A stretch of DNA of 64,000 bases from CAITJF01 sp032654645 (GTDB lineage Bacteria > Pseudomonadota > Gammaproteobacteria > Burkholderiales > Gallionellaceae): the NCBI GenBank assembly GCA_032654645.1, contig JAULAW010000003.1:496001-560000 (forward strand), written 5' to 3'. The notes under the pieces were generated by a model, which did no database searches, had not been told where the DNA came from, and saw nothing but the letters and a program-made list of their open reading frames with translations. The stretch's first letter is position 1, and each line of letters opens with the position of its first letter. The position numbers were made by a program, and so were the translations under genes. This document shows positions 43,182-51,963 of this stretch, piece by piece.

Positions 43182-44198
43182 ATGAAAGTTTATTACGACA
43201 AAGACGCAGATCTGTCCCTGATCAAGGGCAGGCAGGTAACCATTATCGGCTATGGTTCGCAAGGCCATGCCCACGCCCAGAACCTGAAGGAATCCGGAGT
43301 CAATGTGACGGTTGGTCTGCGCAAGGATGGCGCCTCGTGGAAGAAGGCGGTCAGCGCAGGACATCAGGTGATGGAAATCGCCGATGCGGTGAAGAATGCC
43401 GATGTGGTAATGGTGCTGTTGCCTGACGAGCAACAACCGGAAATTTTCAACCAGCATATTGCGCCCAATTTGAAGAAAGGCGCGGCGCTGGCCTTTGCAC
43501 ACGGTTTTACCATCCATTACAACCAGATCGTACCGAGCGGGGATGTGGACGTGATCATGATCGCGCCGAAAGGCCCCGGCCATACCGTGCGTTCCGAATA
43601 CCTCAAGGGCGGCGGCGTGCCGACACTGATCGCGGTGTATCAGGATAAATCTGGCAAGGCCAGGGACATCGCGCTGTCTTACGCGGCAGCCAACGGCGGC
43701 ACCAAGGGCGGCGTGATCGAGACCAACTTCCGCGAAGAAACTGAAACCGACTTGTTCGGCGAACAAGCCGTGCTGTGCGGTGGCGCGGTAGAGTTGGTGA
43801 AAGCCGGTTTCGAGACGCTGACCGAAGCGGGCTACGCGCCGGAAATGGCCTATTTTGAGTGCCTGCACGAACTGAAGCTGATCGTGGACCTGATGTACGA
43901 AGGCGGCATCGCCAACATGAATTACTCGATCTCCAACAACGCGGAATATGGCGAATACGTGACCGGTCAGCGTGTGATTGGCAGTGAAGCGCGTGCCGCG
44001 ATGAAGGAAGCGCTGAAGAACATCCAGAACGGTTCCTATGCCAAACAATTCATCCTGGAAGGACGCACCAATTATCCGGAAATGACCGCGCGCCGCCGCC
44101 TGAACGCCGAGCACCCGATCGAAAAAGTCGGCGCCCAGTTGCGCGCCATGATGCCGTGGATCAGCAAGAACAAGCTGGTCGATCAATCTAAAAACTAA
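43182..44198 (+). CDS. ilvC: Ketol-acid reductoisomerase
   Basis: 338 residues, the normal class I length. Rossmann motif GYGSQGHAHAQNL near residue 23; KNADVVMVLLPDE; knotted C-terminal domain with EETETDLFGEQAVLCGG and CLHELKLIVDLMYEGGI that supply the Mg-binding acids. NADPH-dependent, it isomerises and reduces acetolactate. Start ATG 43182, moved from the longer frame that would read the repeat upstream. Confidence 0.97.
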   Translation: MKVYYDKDADLSLIKGRQVTIIGYGSQGHAHAQNLKESGVNVTVGLRKDGASWKKAVSAGHQVMEIADAVKNADVVMVLLPDEQQPEIFNQHIAPNLKKGAALAFAHGFTIHYNQIVPSGDVDVIMIAPKGPGHTVRSEYLKGGGVPTLIAVYQDKSGKARDIALSYAAANGGTKGGVIETNFREETETDLFGEQAVLCGGAVELVKAGFETLTEAGYAPEMAYFECLHELKLIVDLMYEGGIANMNYSISNNAEYGEYVTGQRVIGSEARAAMKEALKNIQNGSYAKQFILEGRTNYPEMTARRRLNAEHPIEKVGAQLRAMMPWISKNKLVDQSKN

Positions 44199-44205
44199 AG
44201 GGCAG

Positions 44206-44290
44206 TCGGTAGTCACTAGTCGTTAGAAGTTAGTTAAAGGCAAAACTTTGGCTTCCAACTAACGACTGGCGACTGATGACTAGCGACTCA
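44206..44290. repeat. Inverted repeat before psd
   Basis: gtagtcactagtcgttagaagttagtt and aactaacgactggcgactgatgactag are imperfect inverse copies. The same gact-type words recur in many bacterial genomes. It ends at the psd start. Confidence 0.6.
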
Positions 44291-44929
44291 ATGAACAACT
44301 ACCCCCACCCCATCATCGCCCGCGAGGGCTGGCCGTTCCTGGCAATTGCGCTGGTTCTGGCTGTAGCCGCTACCCTCTGGTGCGCCACATGGTCCATCCT
44401 GATGTGGATCATCGCGCTATTCGTGCTGCAATTTTTTCGCGATCCGGCGCGTGAGATCCCGCAGGATGCGGGCGCGGTGCTGTCTCCGGCGGATGGCCGT
44501 ATCGTGGTGGTGGAGCGTGTGAATGACCCTTATGTGCAGCGCGAAGCCATCAAGATCAGCGTGTTCATGAACGTATTCAACGTGCACTCCAACCGCAGCC
44601 CGGTGGACGGTGCGGTGCAGCGCGTGCAGTATTTTCCGGGCAAGTTCGTGAATGCCGATCTGGACAAGGCCTCGACGGAAAACGAGCGCAACGCGGTGTG
44701 GATCAAGACTACGGATGGGCAAGATGTCACCAGCGTGCAGGTGGCCGGGCTGATTGCGCGGCGTATCCTGTGTTACGTGAAGGCGGGCGATGTTCTCGCG
44801 CGCGGCCAGCGTTACGGTTTCATCCGCTTTGGCTCGCGGGTGGATGTGTACCTGCCGCTGACGGCTACCGTCAAAGTTGCCATTGGTGATAAAGTGTCTG
44901 CCACGACCACCATTCTGGCTAAGCTTTAA
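44291..44929 (+). CDS. psd: Phosphatidylserine decarboxylase proenzyme, short form
   Basis: 212 residues. Two N-terminal membrane helices (WPFLAIALVLAVAATLW and SILMWIIALFVLQFF) are followed by the catalytic domain with SPADGRIVVVE, VFMNVFNVHSNRSPVDG and the self-cleavage site G-S in FIRFGSRVDVYLP, where serine becomes the pyruvoyl group. It makes phosphatidylethanolamine from phosphatidylserine. ATG 44291 gives the usual start. The next gene, pssA, makes the substrate. Confidence 0.95.
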   Translation: MNNYPHPIIAREGWPFLAIALVLAVAATLWCATWSILMWIIALFVLQFFRDPAREIPQDAGAVLSPADGRIVVVERVNDPYVQREAIKISVFMNVFNVHSNRSPVDGAVQRVQYFPGKFVNADLDKASTENERNAVWIKTTDGQDVTSVQVAGLIARRILCYVKAGDVLARGQRYGFIRFGSRVDVYLPLTATVKVAIGDKVSATTTILAKL

Positions 44930-44975
44930 GGGAAATGGAAATTCTTAAAGCACCGTTAATCATGTCACCAACATC

Positions 44976-45062
44976 ACCCCATCCCCCTCCTAACCTCCCC
45001 CTTGAAGGGGGAGGCACTATACTCCCTCCCCTTCAAGGGGAGGGTTGGGGTGGGGATGGGTT
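44976..45062. repeat. CT/GA-rich palindromes between psd and pssA
   Basis: cctcccccttgaagggggagg and ccctccccttcaaggggaggg are palindromes, and ccatccccctcctaac with ggttggggtggggatgg form an outer pair. Relatives lie inside the nested element at 20390-20641. Confidence 0.75.
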
Positions 45063-45133
45063 TTGTTTTGGCTTATGTAACGTAATTTATAAGTGGTATT
45101 TTGGTAATTTCCTGCTCCCTAACCCCTGCTATC

Positions 45134-45901
45134 ATGCCTGACCTGAACAACAATCGGAAATCCATGGACCTGCGCAGGCGCGGCATTTACTTGCTACCCA
45201 ACCTGTTTACCACGGGTGCGCTGTTCGCCGGTTTTTACGCGATTGTGCAGGCGATGAACCTCAGATTCGAGATCGCGGCGGTGGCAATTTTTGTCGCTAT
45301 TGTGCTGGATGGGCTGGATGGCCGCGTGGCGCGCCTGACCCACACCCAGAGCGAATTCGGCGCGCAATACGACAGCCTGTCAGACATGGTGTCGTTCGGC
45401 GTTGCTCCCTCGCTGATTATTTACGAATGGGCGTTGAAGGGGTTGGGCAAATGGGGCTGGTTCGCAGCCTTCATATATTGTGCGGGCACCGCTTTGCGTT
45501 TGGCGCGTTTCAACACAAACATAGAGGTGGTTGATAAGCAGAACTTTCAGGGCATGCCAAGCCCAGCCGCCGCCGCACTGGTGGCGAGTTTCGTCTGGGT
45601 AATGCTGGACAACCGTTTCACTGGCGAGGAAGTGCGCTGGTACGCCTGCGCCCTTACCACCTTCGCGGGTATCACCATGGTGGGCAACCTGAAGTATTAC
45701 AGCTTCAAGTCCATCAACATGCGCAAGAGCGTGCCGTTCATCGTTATCTTCCTGTTCGCGCTGTTCTTCATATTCATCTCGGTTGATCCGCCCAGCATCC
45801 TGTTCCTGCTGTTCCTCGGCTACAGCCTGTCCGGCTATGTGATGTGGCTGATAAATTGGCGAAGACACGGCAATGACAAAGCGGGTGAGGAAGACCAGTA
45901 G
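45134..45901 (+). CDS. pssA: CDP-diacylglycerol-serine O-phosphatidyltransferase
   Basis: 255 residues, an integral membrane enzyme that makes phosphatidylserine. The CDP-alcohol phosphotransferase motif D-G-x2-(A/D)-R-x8-G-x3-D-x3-D is complete in VLDGLDGRVARLTHTQSEFGAQYDSLSDMVSFG. Seven or eight hydrophobic helices and PNLFTTGALFAGFYAI at the start are typical. ATG 45134 chosen over an upstream GTG because it leaves the normal N-terminus MPDLNNNRKSM. It follows psd in the same direction. Confidence 0.95.
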   Translation: MPDLNNNRKSMDLRRRGIYLLPNLFTTGALFAGFYAIVQAMNLRFEIAAVAIFVAIVLDGLDGRVARLTHTQSEFGAQYDSLSDMVSFGVAPSLIIYEWALKGLGKWGWFAAFIYCAGTALRLARFNTNIEVVDKQNFQGMPSPAAAALVASFVWVMLDNRFTGEEVRWYACALTTFAGITMVGNLKYYSFKSINMRKSVPFIVIFLFALFFIFISVDPPSILFLLFLGYSLSGYVMWLINWRRHGNDKAGEEDQ

Positions 45902-46086
45902 TAGCCTGCATGGCGTGCCATGGAGGCCAGCCTTTTCCTGTTGTCCCACATCCCAAGATGCTCAGTGACGCAGTAGAAAACCTGCTCCCAGACCTCTGGT
46001 AAATGCCGGAAAAAGAAAATAACTTTAATTACGCCAAAAAATGACACTACCATTAACCCAGCTTGTCCATTAGACCGAAAACAGCG

Positions 46087-46263
46087 TCATTCCCGCGCAG
46101 GCGGGAATCCAAGTGGTTGAATAATCCCCGCGTAGCGGGACAAAACCGGGGTCTTGCCCGCACACCCGCAAGGGGTAGGCCGTGGTTGTAAAGCCAATAA
46201 ATTGGCAACAACCACGCACTCGCGGAGTGTTTGTCCGCTGGATTCCCGCCTGCGCGGGAATGA
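46087..46263. repeat. Inverted-repeat element carrying intron copy 2
   Basis: Same 177-bp element as at 23051-23227, differing at few positions, with the dRS3-like ends. The intron follows directly. Similarity between the two loci begins about 30 bases before the element and ends 24 bases after the intron. The gap from 45902 to 46086 has no supported gene. Confidence 0.85.
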
Positions 46264-47093
46264 GTGCGCCCGTGAAGGCGCTATATCTGCACGGTGAAAG
46301 TCCGTGTCGGGGTAAGCCAAAACTCCGTAGCTGAAGGTAACTGCGTCGCCGCGAGGCGGGGTGGAGAGCAACCGGAAGCGAACTGGCAGTCCGCAGTAAA
46401 GCGAACTCGATTCGGCGGGGTGTGACGACGAGCCTGCTCATTCGTGGCGAAGTCCGAAACTCGTCCGGCACGTTGTAACTGGCGTGTAAAACGATGCCGG
46501 GGCGCATCGCGTGGTTGGAGGCGGAATGTCGGGAAGGTATGGTGAGACAAGCGGGGAGACCTGCTGCCCGAAGTGACGGGAAGCAGGAGTCAGAGCCTTC
46601 GTATTACCGCAAGACTGAAGAGCAGACCATGGCGAAACGGCTGGGAAACTGGCGTCATGCTGGGGGGCGAACCCTGGAGCCTAAACTCATGCAGAGGCGG
46701 TCTGGAAAGCGCGGAAAGCAAAGCCGTGCCGAGGGAAGGGAGGCAGGAAAATGGATGCGGGAAGGACGGGAGGAGCGAGAGCATGAGCGAAACGGTGGAA
46801 GTGCCCGCAAGGGCTATACAAGCTGAATCTGCCCCAACCGGATGGGAATGGGTAGATCGCACCATCTGTGCGGAACGCATGTTGGCGGCACTGGGTAACG
46901 GTGTCAAAGGAAGCAGAAGGCCAGATATTGGCCAGATGCAAAATTCGCTGAGTTGGGGCTTTTCACTGAAACAAACTCCGACTACTGGCGAGCCAACCCC
47001 GATGTGGGAACCACTAACTGGAGAGCCGTGTGCGGGAGAACCGCACGCACGGTTCGGAGGGAGGGGAGGGCGTGAGCCTTTCTCTACCCCTAT
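46264..47093 (+). mobile_element. Group II intron, reverse-transcriptase deleted, copy 2
   Basis: 830 bases, same as copy 1, with GTGCGCCC start, domain V at 47023-47056, CTACCCCTAT end and the same broken intron-encoded protein start. Differences from copy 1 include a/g near 46504, c/t near 46796 and t/c near 46834. The 3' flank (cagcgctaatggtttatccg) is shared with copy 1 up to 47117, then the loci diverge. Confidence 0.9.
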
Positions 47094-47326
47094 CAGCGCT
47101 AATGGTTTATCCGGGATTAATGATCAAGATCGACTTTAATTTTTTTGAGGTACCCTTAAGGCATAGGCAAGGCAACAAAAGACATAGGCAAAATGGCAAG
47201 TTATCTAGACCTTTTGGCATATATGAATTTGCAGCGGTTGGGGTTACTCTTCGTGCCGAGCGTCCAAGCTCAAGGTTGTGACCAGCCGTTTTATGATTTT
47301 CTACAAAAAACTAAGGGGAATTAATT

Positions 47327-47845
47327 ATGAATACGCTCAAGAAAATTGCTACCGCTTTGCTTCTGCTGATGGCTATTGTACCGACAATTGCTTCTGCAGC
47401 CGATACGATGACCATAAAGAAATTGAATCCATGGACTGATTGCGGTATCGGCGCCATGATTTTTACCGATACCGGTTGGGCGGCAGCGATTTCGAATGTT
47501 ATTTGGGATTTGGGAACGACAGCGGTTACTTCCAATGTATCCTCGCAAAATACTTGTGGGAGCAGTAACGCTAAGGTTGCCATGTTCATTGGTACAACCT
47601 ATGCAAATCTTGAAGATGAAACTGTAAAAGGAAATGGCCAACACCTTCAAGCCATGTTGAACATCATGAGCTGTGATCCTGCTTCCCACGAAAATATTAT
47701 TCGTTCGGTTAGGTCAGAATTTAGCCAGTCATTACGTAATGCTGACTACACTCAGAAAGCTTCGCTAGTAAAAGCAGAGGAGTATTACAACATCGTGCAG
47801 GCAAAGGTTACTGGAGAATTCGCACAACAGTGTAAGGCCCTGTAA
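47327..47845 (+). CDS. DUF3015 family exported protein
   Basis: 172 residues. A signal peptide (1-25, ending ASA-AD) precedes a domain with DCGIGAMIF and the NVIWDLGTTAVTSNVSSQNTCGSS and FIGTTYANLEDETVKGNGQHLQAML pattern of DUF3015. Four cysteines. A GGGGA site precedes the ATG. It lies 140 bases before a DUF4105 gene, a pairing seen in other proteobacteria. Function unknown. Confidence 0.85.
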   Translation: MNTLKKIATALLLLMAIVPTIASAADTMTIKKLNPWTDCGIGAMIFTDTGWAAAISNVIWDLGTTAVTSNVSSQNTCGSSNAKVAMFIGTTYANLEDETVKGNGQHLQAMLNIMSCDPASHENIIRSVRSEFSQSLRNADYTQKASLVKAEEYYNIVQAKVTGEFAQQCKAL

Positions 47846-47870
47846 TTTACCGTAGTAGTTTCGCACCAAC

Positions 47871-47909
47871 AGGAGCCTGTTGACCAGTTCAGCAGGCTCC
47901 TATCATTTT
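47871..47909 (+). terminator. Possible terminator after DUF3015 gene
   Basis: aggagcctg and caggctcct form a 9-bp stem (with tga/tca extending it) around ccagt, followed by atcatttt. The T-run is short, so efficiency is uncertain. Confidence 0.5.
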
Positions 47910-47985
47910 GGGGCTTGACATATATACTGCCTGTCTATTTTTCATGGCCATGCTCAACTATTTATCTGTCTGAACTCAACACTTA

Positions 47986-49902
47986 ATGATTCTTGTTTTT
48001 TCCGTCCTTCTAATTCTGGTTGCCTATACAAGCACTCCCTTGGCATATGCCGAACCGCCAAACAATGTAAAAGCACTTATGCGCCAAGCAGAAGTGAAAG
48101 GCCTCGCCTATCACCCCTATTGGAAGGCTTTGATGCACTATCGAAACAAAGAACATACCAATAATACAAGCTTGGCCAGTGAAATTGTTGCGTCTGATTA
48201 TTTTCTGTCTCCTGTTGGCGCCACAAATTCATCTGACGAGTTAGCAGCAACACTTGCAGCTTTTTTTATAGAGCCCGGAGAATATCCTGACGATCACGCA
48301 CAGTGTAGATTCGTTGCTCGATACAAATGGCTCCGCAAATCTCTTGATTGGGAGGGATTAAACCCCCCTTCCGTTATCTGCAAACGATTTAACGAATGGT
48401 CGATGAATGGCAAGGTAGAATCTTTGAGCCTTGTGTTTGCAACTGGATACCTCAGTAATCCCGCTTCGTTTTATGGGCACATTCTCCTCAAGTTCAATAC
48501 CAACCGTTCGGTTATTCCAAGTGATTTTCTTGATGAGAGCATCAATTTTGGCGCGATAGTCCCCAGTAATGAGAACGGAGTTGTATATGTTCTAAAAGGG
48601 CTTTTTGGAGGATATGATGCCAGCTTTTCGAATACCCGTTTCTACCGCCTTAACCACTTGTATGCCGAGAGCGAATTGCGTGACATGTGGGAGTATGAAT
48701 TAGCACTTAGCAAAGAAGAGGTTGACCAGATAGTTGCACACAGTTGGGAGCTTTTGAGAACCAGGTTCACTTATTATTTTTTGAAAGAAAACTGTGCCTA
48801 CCGCATGTCCGAACTACTTGAACTAGTGATAGAGCAACCCTTGCTGCCTAGAGACGTACCTTGGGCAATACCTGCCACAATATTTAATCGTATCGAGTCA
48901 TTCGAGAGAAATGGAATACCCCTTGTACGCAAAGTGAGGCTCATCCCATCGCGCCTAAACAGCTATTATGAAAAATATTTAGCCTTGGCTCCCAAGCAAA
49001 AAATATTGGTAAAGGATTTAGCTTTCGGTTCCATAGACTTAGAATCTGCTCGATATTCTGAACTGTCGGAGACCGATAAAATCGCAATCATTGACACGCT
49101 CCTCGACTATTACGAGTTTCGTATTGTTGGGGACGATAAGAGTCTGGCGCTTAAAAACTCCAAGCGCAAAATATTGGTTGAACGAGCTGGTCTGCCCAGT
49201 CAAATTTCATTGGCAGCGGAAGTTCCACACCTGACCAATTCATCCCCTCCACATAAGGGGCCTCTACCTGGGATGATCCGTGTCGGGCTTCTGCATAACA
49301 GTCAATTAGGCACTGGTTCTGAATTACGTTTAAGGCCTGCGTATTTTGATTTTTTAGAGCTCGATGCCGGTCGCATTCCAAATTCATATCTGACGATGTT
49401 TGACCTTAGGACAACTTATGTAAATAATCGATTTAAACTTAGAAGCCTGGATTTGATAAACATCGAGAACATGAACGTTGCTCAAACTCCTTTGCCAGGT
49501 GATGGTGGGCTAGCTTGGGAAATTAAGCTCGGCTTTGAAAGCCACTATCTGAGATGCCGCGATTGCATGACTTTCAGCCTTATAGGTGGGATCGGTAAAG
49601 CAACTCCAATTACAAACAATGTTATGGCCTACGGCATGATGGATATTTTCACACAAACAAAATATCAGCACTCGGGAACGGTAGGAGTGACTCCACGAGT
49701 AGGCTTGATTGCCTCGCCATTCGCGGGTTGGAAATCGAGCTTTAGCTTAGGACAACGGAGATACATCAACGGCTCTCAGCAAGAGAACCGTGTAATTCGA
49801 TGGGAAAATCGTATCGGTAGCAAACGCGATTGGGATATACGCATTAGTTACGAAGAAGAGCTTGCACGTGAAGTACAGGTAGCTGTTTCTACCTATTGGT
49901 AA
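47986..49902 (+). CDS. DUF4105 (Lnb-like) outer-membrane-associated protein
   Basis: 638 residues with a signal peptide (about 1-23, ending AYA-E). The DUF4105 core (about 165-330) has SLVFATGYLSNPASFYGHILLKFN, GGYDASFSNTRFYRLNHLYAESELRDMWEYEL and YYFLKENCAYRMSELLE: Cys and His residues of a papain-like amidase-type fold. Flanking N- and C-terminal regions belong to the same long form; the last ~200 residues are beta-rich and may sit in the outer membrane. Function unproven. AT-rich, like the DUF3015 gene before it. Confidence 0.85.
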   Translation: MILVFSVLLILVAYTSTPLAYAEPPNNVKALMRQAEVKGLAYHPYWKALMHYRNKEHTNNTSLASEIVASDYFLSPVGATNSSDELAATLAAFFIEPGEYPDDHAQCRFVARYKWLRKSLDWEGLNPPSVICKRFNEWSMNGKVESLSLVFATGYLSNPASFYGHILLKFNTNRSVIPSDFLDESINFGAIVPSNENGVVYVLKGLFGGYDASFSNTRFYRLNHLYAESELRDMWEYELALSKEEVDQIVAHSWELLRTRFTYYFLKENCAYRMSELLELVIEQPLLPRDVPWAIPATIFNRIESFERNGIPLVRKVRLIPSRLNSYYEKYLALAPKQKILVKDLAFGSIDLESARYSELSETDKIAIIDTLLDYYEFRIVGDDKSLALKNSKRKILVERAGLPSQISLAAEVPHLTNSSPPHKGPLPGMIRVGLLHNSQLGTGSELRLRPAYFDFLELDAGRIPNSYLTMFDLRTTYVNNRFKLRSLDLINIENMNVAQTPLPGDGGLAWEIKLGFESHYLRCRDCMTFSLIGGIGKATPITNNVMAYGMMDIFTQTKYQHSGTVGVTPRVGLIASPFAGWKSSFSLGQRRYINGSQQENRVIRWENRIGSKRDWDIRISYEEELAREVQVAVSTYW

Positions 49903-49947
49903 TTTAGATAGAGTTCAGCTTGGCTTAATCGAATAATAAATAATGAA

Positions 49948-51258
49948 TTAGTTGCTTTGTGATTCCCGCTGGCGATAGGTAAAGATAAGCCCTTTGCCAG
50001 TGGTGCGGTTACGCAGCGAGACCGAGCCTTTGAATTGAACGGCAATACTGCGTGCGATTGCCAGGCCCAGGCCGCTGCCTACTTGTGTATTGTCAGGCAA
50101 GCGGTAAAAAGCGTCGAAGACCCGCTCAAGCTCTGCATTTGGAAGGCCGGGCCCATTGTCGATGACTTCGAGAATGGCATCACCGTTGTCGCGGCCAATG
50201 CGAACGGTCACTTCACCGCCTGCCGGAGTGTAGCGTAGTGCGTTGTCCACGGCATTGCGCAGCATCAACTGAATGGCCGAAGCATCCGCATCTATCTGCA
50301 CAGCCGTTTCCTGGGCCAAACCCAGGTCAATTTTTTTTGCGTCGGCGATAGGCATAATTTCTTGGATGACAGTGAGTGCCACCGCAGCCAAATCCACCTT
50401 GAGGAGATGGGTTGCGCTTGCCTGTTGCCGGACAAGATCCAGCAATTGGTTGAGCAGGTGGCGCGACCGTTCCAGCCCATCCTTGAGTGGCACCAGGCGT
50501 TCCTTGCTGATGGCAAAAGAATCGGTCCGCTCGATATTTTGTGCTTGCAACGATAGCGCGGTCAGCGGCGAGCGCAATTCATGCGCTGCATCGGCTATGA
50601 ACCGGCGCTGCGCTTCATTCATCTGGTTGACGCGTTGCAGCAATCGGTTGATGGCGTGTATGAAAGGGGCTGCCTCATTCGGCACTTTGTTGGTCGGCAA
50701 CACAGACAAGCGATCCTCGTTTTGCGTGTCAATTATTTCGGCGAGTGTGCGTAGCGATGACATTTCAGACTTTATGATTTGCCGCGAAACAAGAATCAAT
50801 ACCGGGATCAATACCAATAATGGCAATAAAGTCAGGAGCGCACTTTCGCGAGCCATGTCTTTGCGTATTTTCGCTTCTTGAGCAACGGCGAAGCGAGTAC
50901 CTGAAATAGAGACGTAGATATACACACGCCAGTACAAACCATCAATCTCAACCGTGTGATATCCGGAGGATAATTTGGCGGGTAACTTGAGTAACGGGGG
51001 AAGAGAAGAGCGCGAAGCGGTAACCGGCTGCACCACAATGCGCTTGGGATCTCTATCCATTGATTCGATAATACGCTCATCTTCGAGCGGCGTTTTGTAG
51101 GTGTCAACCAACAGTGCAATTTGGCGCAGTGTGTCATCCTGAAATCGTTGCGATTCGTTATAAGCCAGCCAGAATGAAATACCCGAAGCCAGTTCGCTGA
51201 TTGCCAAAATGGCGATACTGATCCACACAACCAATTTATATTGAATCGAATTTTTCAT
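49948..51258 (-). CDS. Sensor histidine kinase
   Basis: 436 residues. Two membrane helices (about 10-30 and 140-160) frame a ~110-residue periplasmic sensor. A HAMP-like linker is followed by the H box with His226 in DAAHELRSPLTALSLQAQNIER, then N box RNAVDNALRYTPAGG, G1 EVIDNGPGLP and G2 GSGLGLAIARSI. It resembles the QseC/PmrB class. It phosphorylates the response regulator at 51255-51917, whose stop it overlaps. The signal is not known. Confidence 0.92.
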   Translation of the reverse strand: MKNSIQYKLVVWISIAILAISELASGISFWLAYNESQRFQDDTLRQIALLVDTYKTPLEDERIIESMDRDPKRIVVQPVTASRSSLPPLLKLPAKLSSGYHTVEIDGLYWRVYIYVSISGTRFAVAQEAKIRKDMARESALLTLLPLLVLIPVLILVSRQIIKSEMSSLRTLAEIIDTQNEDRLSVLPTNKVPNEAAPFIHAINRLLQRVNQMNEAQRRFIADAAHELRSPLTALSLQAQNIERTDSFAISKERLVPLKDGLERSRHLLNQLLDLVRQQASATHLLKVDLAAVALTVIQEIMPIADAKKIDLGLAQETAVQIDADASAIQLMLRNAVDNALRYTPAGGEVTVRIGRDNGDAILEVIDNGPGLPNAELERVFDAFYRLPDNTQVGSGLGLAIARSIAVQFKGSVSLRNRTTGKGLIFTYRQRESQSN

Positions 51259-51917
51259 GTGTTACGCGCCACCATCCAACCTGCGCCGCGCACGTTTTTA
51301 ATTGCGTCAGTGCCCAATTTTTTGCGGATGCCGTGTATCAGAAAATCCACTGCGTTACTTTCCACTTCCTCATTCCAGCCATAGATGCTTTCCTCCAATT
51401 GTGCCCGGTTCAGTATCGTGCCAGGGCGCAACAACAAGGCTTGCAGCAGCGAAAACTCTCGTGCGCTTAGCAGGCATACGATGTCACCCTTGCGTGCCTC
51501 GCGTGTCGCGGGATTGAGGCTGATTATGCCGTTGCTGAGCACCGGAGCCGCTTGCCCGCCCTGGCGGCGCAGCGCCGCGCGCAAGCGGGCAAGCAGCTCA
51601 TCAATGTCAAATGGCTTGACCAGATAATCATCGGCGCCCGAGTCCAAGCCTTTGATGCGCTCTTCCAGTTCATCCCTTGCGGTGATAATGATCACCGGCA
51701 GAGCGCTTTCGTTCGCGCGCAGCTTTTTCAGCACTTCGATCCCATCGCGGCGGGGCAAACCCAGATCCAGCAATACCGCCTGATGCTCTCGATTGTCCAG
51801 CGCGCGCAGCGCAGTTTCGCCATCCTGCACCCAATCCACCGCATAAGCCGCATCGCGCAGCGCCACGCACAACGCGTTGCCTATCATCGGATCGTCTTCA
51901 ACCAACAAAATGCGCAT
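51255..51917 (-). CDS. OmpR-family response regulator
   Basis: 220 residues. The receiver domain has the acidic pair ED at 7-9, phosphate acceptor Asp51 (LLDLGLPRRDG), Thr in IIITARD and Lys in YLVKPFD. The C-terminal winged helix (LSAREFSLLQALLLRPGTILNRAQLEESIYGWNEEVESNAVDFLIHGIRKKLG) binds DNA. QseB/PmrA-like. It overlaps the kinase gene by 4 bases and comes first in the pair. Confidence 0.93.
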   Translation of the reverse strand: MRILLVEDDPMIGNALCVALRDAAYAVDWVQDGETALRALDNREHQAVLLDLGLPRRDGIEVLKKLRANESALPVIIITARDELEERIKGLDSGADDYLVKPFDIDELLARLRAALRRQGGQAAPVLSNGIISLNPATREARKGDIVCLLSAREFSLLQALLLRPGTILNRAQLEESIYGWNEEVESNAVDFLIHGIRKKLGTDAIKNVRGAGWMVARNT

Positions 51918-51963
51918 ACATGCTTTCTGCGAAGCCCGATTAGAAAATCATGAATTCTCCGGG

